Assembly: GCF_965200405.1 (NCBI RefSeq)
Contig: NZ_OZ241356.1
Coordinates: forward strand, 1,240,001-1,304,000
Length of the DNA stretch: 64,000 bases
Origin: Glacieibacterium sp965200405
GTDB lineage: Bacteria; Pseudomonadota; Alphaproteobacteria; Sphingomonadales; Sphingomonadaceae
Reading direction: 5' to 3'
The notes below the pieces were generated by a model. The model was not told the DNA's origin and made no database searches. It saw only the letters and a program-made list of their open reading frames with translations. How positions within the stretch are numbered: the stretch's first letter is position 1; each line of letters starts with the position of its first letter. This document shows, piece by piece, positions 1 through 8,522 of this stretch. Both the position numbers and the translations under genes were made by a program.

Positions 1-85
1 GGTCGGAGTATCTCCCGGTCCAGCCTGAGTTGGCCAAGGATCGAACGTTGATATCAGCGGGTGAGCGGCCGTCAGGCCCGTCCTG

Positions 86-631
86 TCAGGACCGAAGACT
101 GTCCGGCTTGGGCTTGGCCGCCTCGGCGCGCTGCAGCACCTCATACGCTGCCTGCGCAGCCTGGAAGCGTCCGGCCGCCTCGGCGTCGCCGGGCTTAACA
201 TCGGGGTGGTTGGCCTTGACCAGCCGGCGGTGAGCGGCGCGCACCGCATCGACGTCGGCGTCGTCGTCGAGGTCGAGCACCTTCAGCGCGTCGCGTTCAG
301 CGCGACTGCGGCGGCCGTCGCCATCTTCGGTCCAGGCCCAATGCTTGGCGCGCTTGAACTGGGTCTCACCTTCGGCAGCGGCTTCGCGGGCTGCCGCTTC
401 CTCGGGCGTCAGGCCCTCGAAGTAATTCCAGCGGCTGTTGTATTCGCCGGCATGGCGCTCGCAAAAATACCAGCGTTCTGGGCGGTTCGGTGCCTTGGGG
501 GCCGGCCGGTCGCCGGGCAGGTCGCAACCGTCGCGGTCGCACAGGCGCACCGCCACGGCCGCGCTGCCCGCGCCATAATCCCGCCAGCGCGGGAATCCCC
601 AATCGACGTTCCGAGTCTTGGCGCGAGTCAT
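86..631 (-). CDS. J-domain protein with N-terminal zinc module
   Basis: 181 aa. The C-terminal part (about 113-170) is a DnaJ J domain with the HPD tripeptide at 142-144, so it probably stimulates an Hsp70 (DnaK) partner in the cytoplasm. The N-terminal half has C31, C36, C57 and H60, a likely CCCH zinc site, followed by a YNSRWNYFEGLTPEEA segment. There is no Gly/Phe region and no DnaJ-type zinc-finger repeats, so this is not the main DnaJ. A second protein of the same design lies at 40130-40714 beside cobS. The domain call is firm; client and partner are unknown. The 85 bases to its left show no gene. Confidence 0.85.
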   Translation of the reverse strand: MTRAKTRNVDWGFPRWRDYGAGSAAVAVRLCDRDGCDLPGDRPAPKAPNRPERWYFCERHAGEYNSRWNYFEGLTPEEAAAREAAAEGETQFKRAKHWAWTEDGDGRRSRAERDALKVLDLDDDADVDAVRAAHRRLVKANHPDVKPGDAEAAGRFQAAQAAYEVLQRAEAAKPKPDSLRS

Positions 632-652
632 GCCGACAACATAGGCGCTCGG

Positions 653-1186
653 TCAGCGCCCGAACAGCTTGCCTGCCATGCCCATGATGTCATCCAGCGG
701 ATTTCCGTCCTTGTTGACGTCGAGCATCCCCATCAGCGTGCCCGCGACGCCGCTGCCAGGCGCGGCGGTTCCGGCACCCGGACCGCTGCTGCCGTGCAGG
801 GCGCCTGCCGCCAGCGTGGTGACCATCGGTAAAAGCTGCGCCAGGATCGACGGATCGAGGCCGGTCGCCTGCGCCGCCTTCGCCGCGATTGCAGAGGCAC
901 CGGCGCCACCGAACAGCGTGCCGTTCAGGCTCTCGCCCTGCGCCACCGCGGCATCGGAGGCGATTTCCCCGGACGATGCCGCCGCCACCGCGGGGGCGGC
1001 AGCCTGGTCGAGCGCATCGGGGCCGGCGGTCTCGGCATGGCGGGTCAGGCCACCGGCAACGGCGGGCATCAACGCCGCCATTGCCGACTGCGTCTGCTCC
1101 GGGCTGAGGCCGACGCGGCTTGCCATCGCAGCGATTGCGTTCTCGCCGCCGAAGCGGTTGATCAGGTCGAGCAGTTGCTGGGACAT
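653..1186 (-). CDS. DUF937 (YidB-like) family protein
   Basis: 177 aa, soluble, rich in Ala and Gly. It opens with MSQQLLDLINRFGGENAIAA, the helical start typical of DUF937 proteins, continues with a GLSPEQTQSAMAALMPAVAGGL repeat-like unit, and has a second such unit near 105-125 (GLDPSILAQLLPM). It ends with an NKDGNPLDDIMGMAGKLF tail of the type common in this family. The family has no established biochemical function. It lies 21 bp upstream of the J-protein gene on the same strand, and both probably share a transcript with the membrane-protein gene before it. Confidence 0.75.
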   Translation of the reverse strand: MSQQLLDLINRFGGENAIAAMASRVGLSPEQTQSAMAALMPAVAGGLTRHAETAGPDALDQAAAPAVAAASSGEIASDAAVAQGESLNGTLFGGAGASAIAAKAAQATGLDPSILAQLLPMVTTLAAGALHGSSGPGAGTAAPGSGVAGTLMGMLDVNKDGNPLDDIMGMAGKLFGR

Positions 1187-1244
1187 CGCAGATTCCTCGG
1201 ATTGGCCGGGTTAACGACTGCCGGCGCGGTTTCGCCTCAAACGC

Positions 1245-1619
1245 CTACCACAGCCAGCTCTCGACATTGGGGACAGGGGCCTCGCGCTGGGCCAGCAGCA
1301 TCGCCTTGACCGTCCGCACGACCATCCAGACCGTCACCGCCAGCGCCATGAAGAAGCCGATCACGACGACCATCAGCACCGCCGAGATCACCGCGCCGAG
1401 CATGCCGATCCAGAAGGTGCGGATATGATAGCGGTAGTGGCTGACCTCCCACGGCGCCAGGGTCTCGCCCTTCCAGACATAGGCGAGCACGACGCCGACC
1501 AGCGCGGTAAAGCCGGTGACGAAGCTGGCAAGGTACAGCAGCGCGACGATCGTCGGGCGGTTGAATTGGAAGGTCGTGGCACTGTTGGTCGTCGGCGACA
1601 GCGGGTCGGGCTCAGTCAT
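1245..1619 (-). CDS. small integral membrane protein, DUF4870-like
   Basis: 124 aa from ATG 1619. A longer reading frame exists upstream, but it would run into the divergent transporter gene. Three hydrophobic stretches are visible: about 18-42 (TIVALLYLASFVTGFTALVG), 66-92 and 90-105. Between them is a polar loop containing SHYRYHIRTFWIG. That layout, with a conserved His/Tyr-rich HYRYHIRT loop, resembles small DUF4870-type membrane proteins of alphaproteobacteria. No enzymatic motif is seen and the role is unknown. It is the first gene of a possible minus-strand unit with the DUF937 and J-domain genes. Confidence 0.6.
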   Translation of the reverse strand: MTEPDPLSPTTNSATTFQFNRPTIVALLYLASFVTGFTALVGVVLAYVWKGETLAPWEVSHYRYHIRTFWIGMLGAVISAVLMVVVIGFFMALAVTVWMVVRTVKAMLLAQREAPVPNVESWLW

Positions 1620-1713
1620 GGCTTGGTCTCCGGGATACCGCCCCGACATTGCGGCGTAACGACGGGTGCGGCAAGAGCGGCGGACGGACCGAAGCTCCCG
1701 GGGAAACGAAGCG

Positions 1714-3009
1714 ATGGCCAGCCTGCTCACCTCGCGCCGCTTCGCGCCGCTGTTCGCGACCCAGTTCCTCGGGGCGTTCAACGACAATCTCTACAAGACC
1801 GCGATGCTGTTCCTGATCACCTATCGGCTGATGTCCGCCGACCTGACCGGCGCGGCGACGCTGGTGACGGTGGCGGGCGGCGTGTTCATCCTGCCGTTCT
1901 TCCCGTTCTCCGCGCTCGCCGGGCAGATCGCCGATGCGCTCGACAAGGCGCAGGTGGCGCGCTGGGTAAAGACCGCCGAGATCGCGATCATGGCGGTCGG
2001 CGCGCTTGCCCTGACCCACGACTCGATTCCGTTGCTAATGCTGGTGCTGTTCCTGATGGGCCTGCACTCGACAATCTTCGGCCCGTTCAAATACGCCATC
2101 CTGCCCCAGCACCTCGCGCCCGGCGAACTTCTCGGCGGCACCGGGCTGGTCGAAGGCGGTACCTTCGTCGCCATCCTGCTCGCCCAGATCCTCGGTGGCC
2201 TGCTCGCTCCCGGGACCGCCGCGATCGCCGTGCTGGTCGTCGCGATCATCGGCTCACTGACCGCGCGCTTGATTCCGCCAGCCCCGCCGCTCGGCTCGGC
2301 AACGATCGACTGGAATCCGCTGACCTCCTCCCGCGCCGTCCTCGCCCAGGCCTTTGCCAACCGGCAGGTCCGCACCGCGATCATCGCGATCTCGTGGTTC
2401 TGGGCATTGGGCGCGGTCTACACCAGCGCCTTCATCCCGCTGGTCAAGGGCGCGCTGGGCGCCAGCGAGACGGTGGCGACGCTGTTTCTCACCGCCTTCT
2501 CGATCGGTATCGCCACCGGCTCGATCGGCGTCACCCGCCTGCTCAAGGGACGCGTCTCCGGCGGGGCGGCGCCCTGGGCCGCGCTCGGCCTCGCCCTGTT
2601 CAGCACCGACCTGTATTTCGCCATCGGCGCAATGCCGCCACCGACGGCGACACCGCTGACCGTCGCGGGCATCTTTGCGGAGCCAGCCGGCTGGCGCGTC
2701 CTCGCCGACCTGTTCGGCCTGGCCGTCGCCGGCGGCGTATTCTCGGTCCCGCTCTATGCAATCCTGCAGACCGCCAGCGAACAGGGCAGCCGCTCGCGTG
2801 CCGTTGCGGCCAACAACATCGTCAATTCCGCCTTCATGGTCGCCGCCGCCCTGCTTGCCGCGACGGCCGTCTCCCAGGGCGTTCCGGTGCGAGTCGTGCT
2901 GCTGGCGACCGGCCTGACCGCCCTGCCGCTGCTGCCGCTGCTGTTCGGCCTGCGCTATTCAACGCGGCGCGTCTTGGTTAAGGCTTCCGCAACGGGGCCG
3001 ACGGAGTAA
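1714..3009 (+). CDS. MFS transporter, lysophospholipid transporter LplT-like
   Basis: 431 aa from ATG 1714; the frame is open upstream, but this ATG fits the family start MASLLTSRRFAPLFATQFLG. The FNDNLYK motif at 22-28 is characteristic of the LplT branch of the major facilitator superfamily, which flips lysophospholipids across the inner membrane for re-acylation. About twelve hydrophobic segments run through the protein. In E. coli lplT pairs with the acyltransferase aas; no acyltransferase is fused or adjacent here, so the substrate is inferred from family only. It ends 3 bp before the next gene (start 3013), suggesting co-transcription. Confidence 0.75.
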   Translation: MASLLTSRRFAPLFATQFLGAFNDNLYKTAMLFLITYRLMSADLTGAATLVTVAGGVFILPFFPFSALAGQIADALDKAQVARWVKTAEIAIMAVGALALTHDSIPLLMLVLFLMGLHSTIFGPFKYAILPQHLAPGELLGGTGLVEGGTFVAILLAQILGGLLAPGTAAIAVLVVAIIGSLTARLIPPAPPLGSATIDWNPLTSSRAVLAQAFANRQVRTAIIAISWFWALGAVYTSAFIPLVKGALGASETVATLFLTAFSIGIATGSIGVTRLLKGRVSGGAAPWAALGLALFSTDLYFAIGAMPPPTATPLTVAGIFAEPAGWRVLADLFGLAVAGGVFSVPLYAILQTASEQGSRSRAVAANNIVNSAFMVAAALLAATAVSQGVPVRVVLLATGLTALPLLPLLFGLRYSTRRVLVKASATGPTE

Positions 3010-3012
3010 GGC

Positions 3013-3927
3013 GTGACGACTTCCCTCATCCTCGGTGTCGCTGGTGGCGAGGGCGCCTATCTGTCCCGCCTCCTCCAGGCTCGCGGCCATCAAGTCTGGG
3101 CGACCACGCCGAACCCGGCCACCGACGATCTTGCCGCGCTCGACGACCTGGGTGTCCGGGCGGACATCAAGCTGCTCGAACTACGCTCGGGCGGCGACCT
3201 GCCTGTCCTGCTGGCCGATATGCGCGCCGACGAGATCTACGACCTGCGACCGACCTTCGGCGGCGATCCCGAGGGGCTGGCCGAAGACTGCCGCCGCTTG
3301 CTGGGCGCCCTGCCCGGCTCTACCCGCGCGTTCATCGCCGGATCGGGCGAGGCTTACGGCGACACTGGTGGCGTCGCCGCAACCGAGTCGACGCGCTTTG
3401 CCCCTGCAACCGACGCGGGGACGGCGACCGCCGCAATCGTCGGCCTGGTCGAACAGGCTCGCAGCGACGGCAGGTTCGCCGTGACGGGGCTGCAGTTCGA
3501 TCACGCCTCACGCTTTGGACCACGGGGCGGCCGGGCAATGGAAATCATCGCGGCGGTCCATGCGATCTCGTCGGGCGAGACCGACACGCTCGAGCTCGAC
3601 GACGCCGACGACGAGCTCGACTGGGGCTGGACGCCTGAATATGTCGACGCAATGCGGCGCATGCTCGCCGCCAACGAGCCGCATGACCGGATCATCGCCA
3701 CCGGCACCCGGCTCAGCGTCCGGGCATTTGCGGGCCACGCCCTCGACTATTTCCGCGTCGACGGCGAGCGACTGGTCACCGATCCGCTGCACACCCGCGC
3801 CATCCGCACCCGCCTTGGCGATCCTGCCGCGATCAACCGCGACACCGGCTGGCGCGCCTACACCCACGGCCGCGACCTGGTCGACACGCTGTGCGAAGGC
3901 TATGCCGCCGGCATCGGCGCCGCCTAG
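3013..3927 (+). CDS. GDP-mannose 4,6-dehydratase-like SDR, probable pseudoenzyme
   Basis: 304 aa, GTG start 3 bp after the transporter stop. The fold is recognisable along its length by comparison with the Gmd encoded at 15811-16845. It keeps the Gly-rich NAD(P) loop (G8-V-A-G11-G-E-G14), GAYLSRLL, EIYDL, an S-G-E-A-Y-G block (111-116), FDHASRFGPRGG, GWTPEYVDAMRRML and a C-terminal TGWRAYTHGRDLVDTL. The catalytic Tyr and Lys of YxxxK are replaced, however: the aligned residues are Ala135 and Thr139. It is also about 40 residues shorter. The frame is intact and codon use looks like its neighbours, so it is a maintained protein rather than a decayed gene. Likely a non-catalytic binding or regulatory relative. 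Its stop overlaps the manC stop by 4 bp. Confidence 0.75.
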   Translation: MTTSLILGVAGGEGAYLSRLLQARGHQVWATTPNPATDDLAALDDLGVRADIKLLELRSGGDLPVLLADMRADEIYDLRPTFGGDPEGLAEDCRRLLGALPGSTRAFIAGSGEAYGDTGGVAATESTRFAPATDAGTATAAIVGLVEQARSDGRFAVTGLQFDHASRFGPRGGRAMEIIAAVHAISSGETDTLELDDADDELDWGWTPEYVDAMRRMLAANEPHDRIIATGTRLSVRAFAGHALDYFRVDGERLVTDPLHTRAIRTRLGDPAAINRDTGWRAYTHGRDLVDTLCEGYAAGIGAA

Positions 3928-5354
3928 ACGCGCGAGTATTTGTCCTCGAACCGGACGATGTCGTCTTCGCCGAGATAGCTGCCGCACTGCACCTCGACCA
4001 GGTGAAGGTGAGTCGACTGGCGGTTCTCCAGCCGGTGCTTGGTGCCGACGGGGATGTAGACCGATTCGTTCTCGCGGACGACCTGTTCGACATCGTTGAT
4101 CGTGACGATCGCCTCGCCCTCGACTACGACCCAGTGCTCCGACCGTTTGTGATGCAGCTGGGAAGACAGTTGCCCGCCCGGCTTGACCGTCAGCCGCTTG
4201 GTCTGGAACCGCTCACCGATGTCGGTGCTCTCGTACGTGCCCCAAGGCCGGTGAACGACCGTGTGGAGCATGTGGCGGTTGCTGTTCCGCGCCTTGAGCT
4301 CGTCGACGACCAGCTTGACGTCCTGCGACCGGTTGCGCGGCACGACCAGGACGGCGTCCCGGGTCGACACGACGACCATGTCCTCGACCCCGACCAGCGC
4401 GACCGACGGCCCATTGTCGACGCGCACCAGGCAATTGGTCGAGTCGATCGCGACGACCTCGCCGACAAGCGCATTTCCGTCATCGTCGTGCGGCGCGATA
4501 TCCCACAGCGCATTCCACGACCCGACGTCGGACCAGCCCATCTCGACGGGCACGACCGCAGCGCGATCGGTGTGCTCCATGACGGCATAGTCGATCGACA
4601 GATTCGGGGCCGTGAGGAAAGCCGCACGGTCGGGCCGCAGGAAGACGCCATCCGCTGCCGCGTTGGCCATCGCGTCGACACAGGCGTGCAGGATTTCAGG
4701 CGCATGCTCCGCCAGCGCATCGAGATAAGCTTGGGCACTGAACACGAAGATGCCGCCGTTCCAGGCGTAATCGCCGCTGTCGAAGAAGCCGAGCGCCGTC
4801 GCGGCATCGGGCTTCTCGACGAATCGAGCCACGGCATGGACGCCGGGCTGGCCATCCAGCGCTCCGCCGACCTCGATATAGCCATAGCCGGTCTCCGGCC
4901 CCTGCGGCTTGATCCCGAAGGTCACCAGCCTGCCGGCCCGAGCCGACGGAAGCGCTTTCGCTACCGCTGCGTCAAAGGCCTGCGCGTCGTTGATGACATG
5001 GTCCGAAGGCGCCACGACGAGCAACGCCGACGGGTCAGTCTTGAGCGCCGCCAGCGCCGCCAGCGCGATTGCCGGAGCGGTATTGCGACCCTCGGGCTCC
5101 AGCAGGATGGTCGCCTGCGAGATACCGATATCCCCAAGAAGGTCGGCAATGAGGAAGCGGTGATCCTCGCCCCCAACGACGATCGGCGAAGCATAACCGC
5201 TGCCCGGAGCGAACCGCCGGGCGGTGGTCTGCAACATCGAGCTCTCCGACGCGATCGGCAGCAACTGCTTGGGGTGCAGCGACCGCGACACCGGCCACAG
5301 ACGCGTGCCTGCTCCACCTGACAGGATGACGGGAAAAATTTGTCCTGCGGACAT
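3924..5354 (-). CDS. manC: mannose-1-phosphate guanylyltransferase / mannose-6-phosphate isomerase
   Basis: 476 aa from ATG 5354; an in-frame TTG lies 15 bases upstream. The N-terminal nucleotidyltransferase domain starts ILSGGAGTRLWPVSR (11-25) followed by HPKQLL, the pyrophosphorylase signature. The C-terminal domain (about 360-475) is a type II isomerase cupin with the HRPWGTYE, VKPGGQLSSQLHHKRSEHW and VEGEAIVTI blocks. Length and two-domain order match ManC/AlgA enzymes, which make GDP-mannose from mannose-1-P and GTP. It supplies the Gmd/Rmd pathway encoded at 14.9-16.8 kb. No phosphomannomutase gene is in the window. The gene is monocistronic as seen, transcribed towards the Gmd-like gene. 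Confidence 0.95.
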   Translation of the reverse strand: MSAGQIFPVILSGGAGTRLWPVSRSLHPKQLLPIASESSMLQTTARRFAPGSGYASPIVVGGEDHRFLIADLLGDIGISQATILLEPEGRNTAPAIALAALAALKTDPSALLVVAPSDHVINDAQAFDAAVAKALPSARAGRLVTFGIKPQGPETGYGYIEVGGALDGQPGVHAVARFVEKPDAATALGFFDSGDYAWNGGIFVFSAQAYLDALAEHAPEILHACVDAMANAAADGVFLRPDRAAFLTAPNLSIDYAVMEHTDRAAVVPVEMGWSDVGSWNALWDIAPHDDDGNALVGEVVAIDSTNCLVRVDNGPSVALVGVEDMVVVSTRDAVLVVPRNRSQDVKLVVDELKARNSNRHMLHTVVHRPWGTYESTDIGERFQTKRLTVKPGGQLSSQLHHKRSEHWVVVEGEAIVTINDVEQVVRENESVYIPVGTKHRLENRQSTHLHLVEVQCGSYLGEDDIVRFEDKYSRV

Positions 5355-5775
5355 GCTCGAACTCACCAATTGAATCGGTTTAAGCTGCGCCTCATACCCA
5401 GCCGGGAAGGAAGGTGCGACCGAAAAGCACCGGCAGCCTTGCTGGGCCTTTAATGGTTAGAACGTCACGGTCGTCCTGTCAGTTCGACATTCGCTCGAGC
5501 CTTTTACGATCCCTCAAGCAAGGCACCGGCCCATATTTACAGGCGGTCAAACCTGGGGCCTGCGCGGAACGGGCGCGCTTGATGCGTCAACGCCTCCCTG
5601 CAGAGTCTTCGCGACGATCTGTCGAGGCTCATTCGCCAACGGCGCGACGGTCCCGATCGACGCGTTCGGACGCTCGCAGCAGCCTAGCGACCGTGTAACT
5701 GGGGAGGTGGTCGTTCTGATTGGCGGAACGGCCTTAACGCTTGCGCTTATTCCGGCGTCGGATAAGTGCAGACCT
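5355..5775. other. divergent intergenic region between manC and the Wzz-like gene
   Basis: About 420 bp with no convincing gene. The short open frames here are arginine- and serine-rich and look like shadows. It must hold the divergent promoters for manC and the chain-length gene, but I see no clean -35/-10 pair. A GTG at 5707, directly after GGGGAG, could be an alternative start of the downstream gene. Confidence 0.5.
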
Positions 5776-6729
5776 ATGCTGCGCGACCCCCCAATCGACG
5801 ATAACGCATCCGACGAGATTGATCTTGTTACCTGGGGTTTGCGGCTTTGGCGCCGCAAGTGGCTCGGTCTGTTGATCGTCGCGGCGTTCGTTGCGTCGGC
5901 CGCCGTTTATCTGCACCGCGCTGACTATCTATACACGGCAAAGCTTCTGGTGAGCCCGGCGGATCAAAGCGGATCGAGGCCAGGTGGGGACTTGGCAAGC
6001 CTTGGCTCTCTGGTCGGTGTCAACATCTCGGGTCAGGCGAGTTCCGCATTCTCGATGTACGCTGATGCGGCTACCTCATATCCGGTGGCGGAGCGGCTGA
6101 GCCGAGATCGGCGCATCATGCACTCGGTATTCCGCAGTCAATGGGACGAACAGCTGAGAGGCTGGCACCAGCCTACGTCGGCTTTCGGAAGCCTGCTGTC
6201 CTTGATCAAGGGAGCGATCGGCGTGCAGCAGCGACCTTGGCATCCCCCGGATGCGAGGGACCTTAAGCTTTTCATGGAAAGCGAGATCGGTGTCGTTGAG
6301 GACAAGCGTAAATCAGCGGCGACGCTCGTGTTCAGCGATACTGACCCACTGTTTGCCGGATACTTCCTGACGCAGATCAACGCGACCGCCGATTCCTTCC
6401 TGCGCGAGAAAGCGCTCGCTCGGGCAACCAGCTACGTCACCTATCTTGAGCGCCGGCTGGGCCAGATCCAGGTTGCGGAGTATCGCCAGTCGATGGCTCA
6501 GGTTCTTGGAAACTATGAGAAGACCAGGATGATGGCCAGTTCCAACGCCTCTTTTGCGGCGGAGCCGTTTGGCGGGGTCTGGGTCTCGCCGGTCCCGACG
6601 TACCCAAGGCCGCTGGTCATACTGATGCTTTCCGCACTCGCCGGGCTGGTCGTCTGGCTCGCTCTGGTCCTAGTGCTGCTACCGACCATTTCAACGTTTC
6701 GAAACAGGGCGCGTCTCGCCAGCCGATGA
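5776..6729 (+). CDS. Wzz-type polysaccharide chain-length determinant
   Basis: 317 aa from ATG 5776 (GTG 5707 is an alternative). One membrane segment follows a short cytoplasmic N-terminus (about 28-46, after LWRRKW), then a large periplasmic part with helix-forming stretches, and a second membrane segment at the C-terminus preceded by PVPTYPRPLVILML, the proline-rich motif typical of Wzz/PCP proteins. No tyrosine-kinase (Walker) domain follows, so it belongs to the kinase-free class. It would set the polymer length in the Wzy pathway together with the polymerase at 8519-9784. The protein is divergent in sequence; function is inferred from topology, motif and neighbourhood. Confidence 0.75.
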   Translation: MLRDPPIDDNASDEIDLVTWGLRLWRRKWLGLLIVAAFVASAAVYLHRADYLYTAKLLVSPADQSGSRPGGDLASLGSLVGVNISGQASSAFSMYADAATSYPVAERLSRDRRIMHSVFRSQWDEQLRGWHQPTSAFGSLLSLIKGAIGVQQRPWHPPDARDLKLFMESEIGVVEDKRKSAATLVFSDTDPLFAGYFLTQINATADSFLREKALARATSYVTYLERRLGQIQVAEYRQSMAQVLGNYEKTRMMASSNASFAAEPFGGVWVSPVPTYPRPLVILMLSALAGLVVWLALVLVLLPTISTFRNRARLASR

Positions 6730-6750
6730 ACCTTTGTTTCGCAGACGAGC

Positions 6751-7536
6751 TTATCTGCGCAACGTCACGCTCCAGAACGACATCGATGTCCACACACGCA
6801 GCAGGCTGGTGAGATGCCAGACCAGATGCTTTACAGACCGGTGGCTGTCGCGCTGGGCGTCGTGGACAATCTTCGAATGCCGATCGACAGCGAGAGCGTA
6901 TCCGTTCGCATAGAGCCGAGCACAAATCTCGTAATCCTCGCAGTAGAGGAAGAACCGCTCATCGAAACCGCCGATCTGTCGATATGCGGCAGCGTCGAAC
7001 ATCAGGGACATACCCGCCAGCCAATAAAAGGCCCGTCCACGTCGCGTCGGCAGATCTGGCGTCACGACCCCCCGACGGCCATGTCGCCGTAGCAACAGGG
7101 ACCATGGGGTCAAATTTGTCCGCACTGCATCCTCTGTCTCGCCGCAGCTCGACAAAATTCGGGGTGCCAGCACGCCGACGTTCGGGATTGTCGCAGCGAG
7201 CCGGACAAGTGAGGAAAAGGGCTCAACCTCAGCGATACGAAGGTCCGGATTGAGCACAGCGAACCATCGCGTCGTGCAATGTTCGAATGCGGCATTGTGG
7301 TTCGCGCCAAAGCCTTTTGGGACGCTGTTCCGGACGACCGTGACCAGGATGTTCGCGTAACTGTCGAATGATAGATCCTCGGCGACGTTGAGCGTAACGA
7401 CGACCTTGGTTCCGGCCAGCGTGGCTTGGTTGTCGAGATCGTCGAGCAAGCTCGTCAGTAGCCCGCCATGGCCATGGCTAACCACCGACAAGGTCAGGTC
7501 TCGCGCCAGAACGATTGCACCGTTGACGTCGCTCAT
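6751..7536 (-). CDS. glycosyltransferase family 2, rhamnosyltransferase-like
   Basis: 261 aa. GT-A fold features: an N-terminal LSVVSHGHGGLL strand-loop, GFGANHNAAFE, and NPDLRI in the DxD position, the NPD variant typical of WbbL-like rhamnosyltransferases. These are followed by GGFDERFFLYCEDYEICARL, the acceptor and base region with the ED pair. No membrane segments, so it acts at the cytoplasmic face on a lipid-linked acceptor. It is the last gene of wzy-GT4-GT2 and its start overlaps the GT4 stop by 4 bp. A rhamnose donor fits the gmd/rmd genes here, but GDP-D-rhamnose specificity is an inference. Confidence 0.85.
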   Translation of the reverse strand: MSDVNGAIVLARDLTLSVVSHGHGGLLTSLLDDLDNQATLAGTKVVVTLNVAEDLSFDSYANILVTVVRNSVPKGFGANHNAAFEHCTTRWFAVLNPDLRIAEVEPFSSLVRLAATIPNVGVLAPRILSSCGETEDAVRTNLTPWSLLLRRHGRRGVVTPDLPTRRGRAFYWLAGMSLMFDAAAYRQIGGFDERFFLYCEDYEICARLYANGYALAVDRHSKIVHDAQRDSHRSVKHLVWHLTSLLRVWTSMSFWSVTLRR

Positions 7537-8522
7537 CGGGACGCAGCGATTGACTCGAAAAGTTCGTTATACTGTTGCCCAACCTGTATAAGTCCGGGTC
7601 TTGGCCTGGTTGACGGCTCGGGGTGCCAGCCGCGCGGACGATCAAACGCGCGGTTTAGCGCAGCGACCATGGCATTCGTATTCAGCGGATCGAAGAAGTC
7701 CACGTCGCCATCGTAGAACTCGCGGTGCACGGCGATGTCCGAGCAGAGCACATCCGCGCCGAGCGACAATGCCTCGGCAATCGGCAGGTTCAGGCCCTCG
7801 GCAAGTGTAGGCGACCAGACAAAGCGGGACTGCCGCACCCATTGCTGGAGCAGCGCATCGGGGATATTACGATGCTGCTCCAGGCGAACGCCCGCATCAT
7901 GACAGGCCGCCAAGCCGGCGGCCGACATCGAACCAACGACCTTCAGACCGATGCCGCGCGCTTTAGCACTGCTGGCCGCGAAACTCTCGCCTGCCCGGCC
8001 GGTATTTTTGTGAGGCAGGGCATTGGTCACCAACAGGACGAAGTCGTCTGGCAGAGGTGCGTCTTCTGGAACCAGTCCAGCCTCGATCCTAGGGGCAACG
8101 TCGATCGGTCCCGCGATGACGACCGTCTTTGTCGGATCGATGTCGAAGTTGCGCAGGACAGCGTCGCGGGTCGCATTCGAGATGCACACCACCGATCGGG
8201 CGTTATCGAGCAAGCGAGCGAACACTGTTTTCAACAACGGCAGGCGCCAGTCGTCGCGATACACATACTCGATGTTTATACAGTCGAGGACGGTGACGAC
8301 GTGATTTCGAGCTATCAGCGGACCGCGGTGTGACGGCGACCAATAGATCGCGTCTGGGCGTCCTCGGACGAACATCTCGCGCAATCGCGCCGTCCTTCCG
8401 GTCAACGCCGCGACCTCGACGCATCCGGGCCAATCGAGGTGCGCCATGACGCCCGCATAATAGCGACGCGCACCAAGAGAGGAACCGGCGATAGCCGTTC
8501 CGTTGACGATCAGGTCCATCAC
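7533..8522 (-). CDS. glycosyltransferase family 4
   Basis: 329 aa, GT-B fold. The C-terminal donor domain has ALPHKNTGRA, GSMSAAG, and the EGLNLPIAEAL block that supplies the E-x7-E retaining motif. The N-terminal half is short and Sphingomonas-like, with VVTVLDCINIEY and CISNATRDAVLRNF. Cytoplasmic, peripheral. Both ends overlap neighbours by 4 bp (stop of wzy upstream, start of GT2 downstream), so the three are translationally coupled. Donor and linkage cannot be read from the sequence. Confidence 0.85.
   Translation of the reverse strand: MMDLIVNGTAIAGSSLGARRYYAGVMAHLDWPGCVEVAALTGRTARLREMFVRGRPDAIYWSPSHRGPLIARNHVVTVLDCINIEYVYRDDWRLPLLKTVFARLLDNARSVVCISNATRDAVLRNFDIDPTKTVVIAGPIDVAPRIEAGLVPEDAPLPDDFVLLVTNALPHKNTGRAGESFAASSAKARGIGLKVVGSMSAAGLAACHDAGVRLEQHRNIPDALLQQWVRQSRFVWSPTLAEGLNLPIAEALSLGADVLCSDIAVHREFYDGDVDFFDPLNTNAMVAALNRAFDRPRGWHPEPSTRPRPGLIQVGQQYNELFESIAASR

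Noticed and set aside
5414..5698. A 94-codon plus-strand frame before the Wzz-like gene
   Set aside because: Ser/Arg-rich translation typical of non-coding high-GC sequence; no motif.
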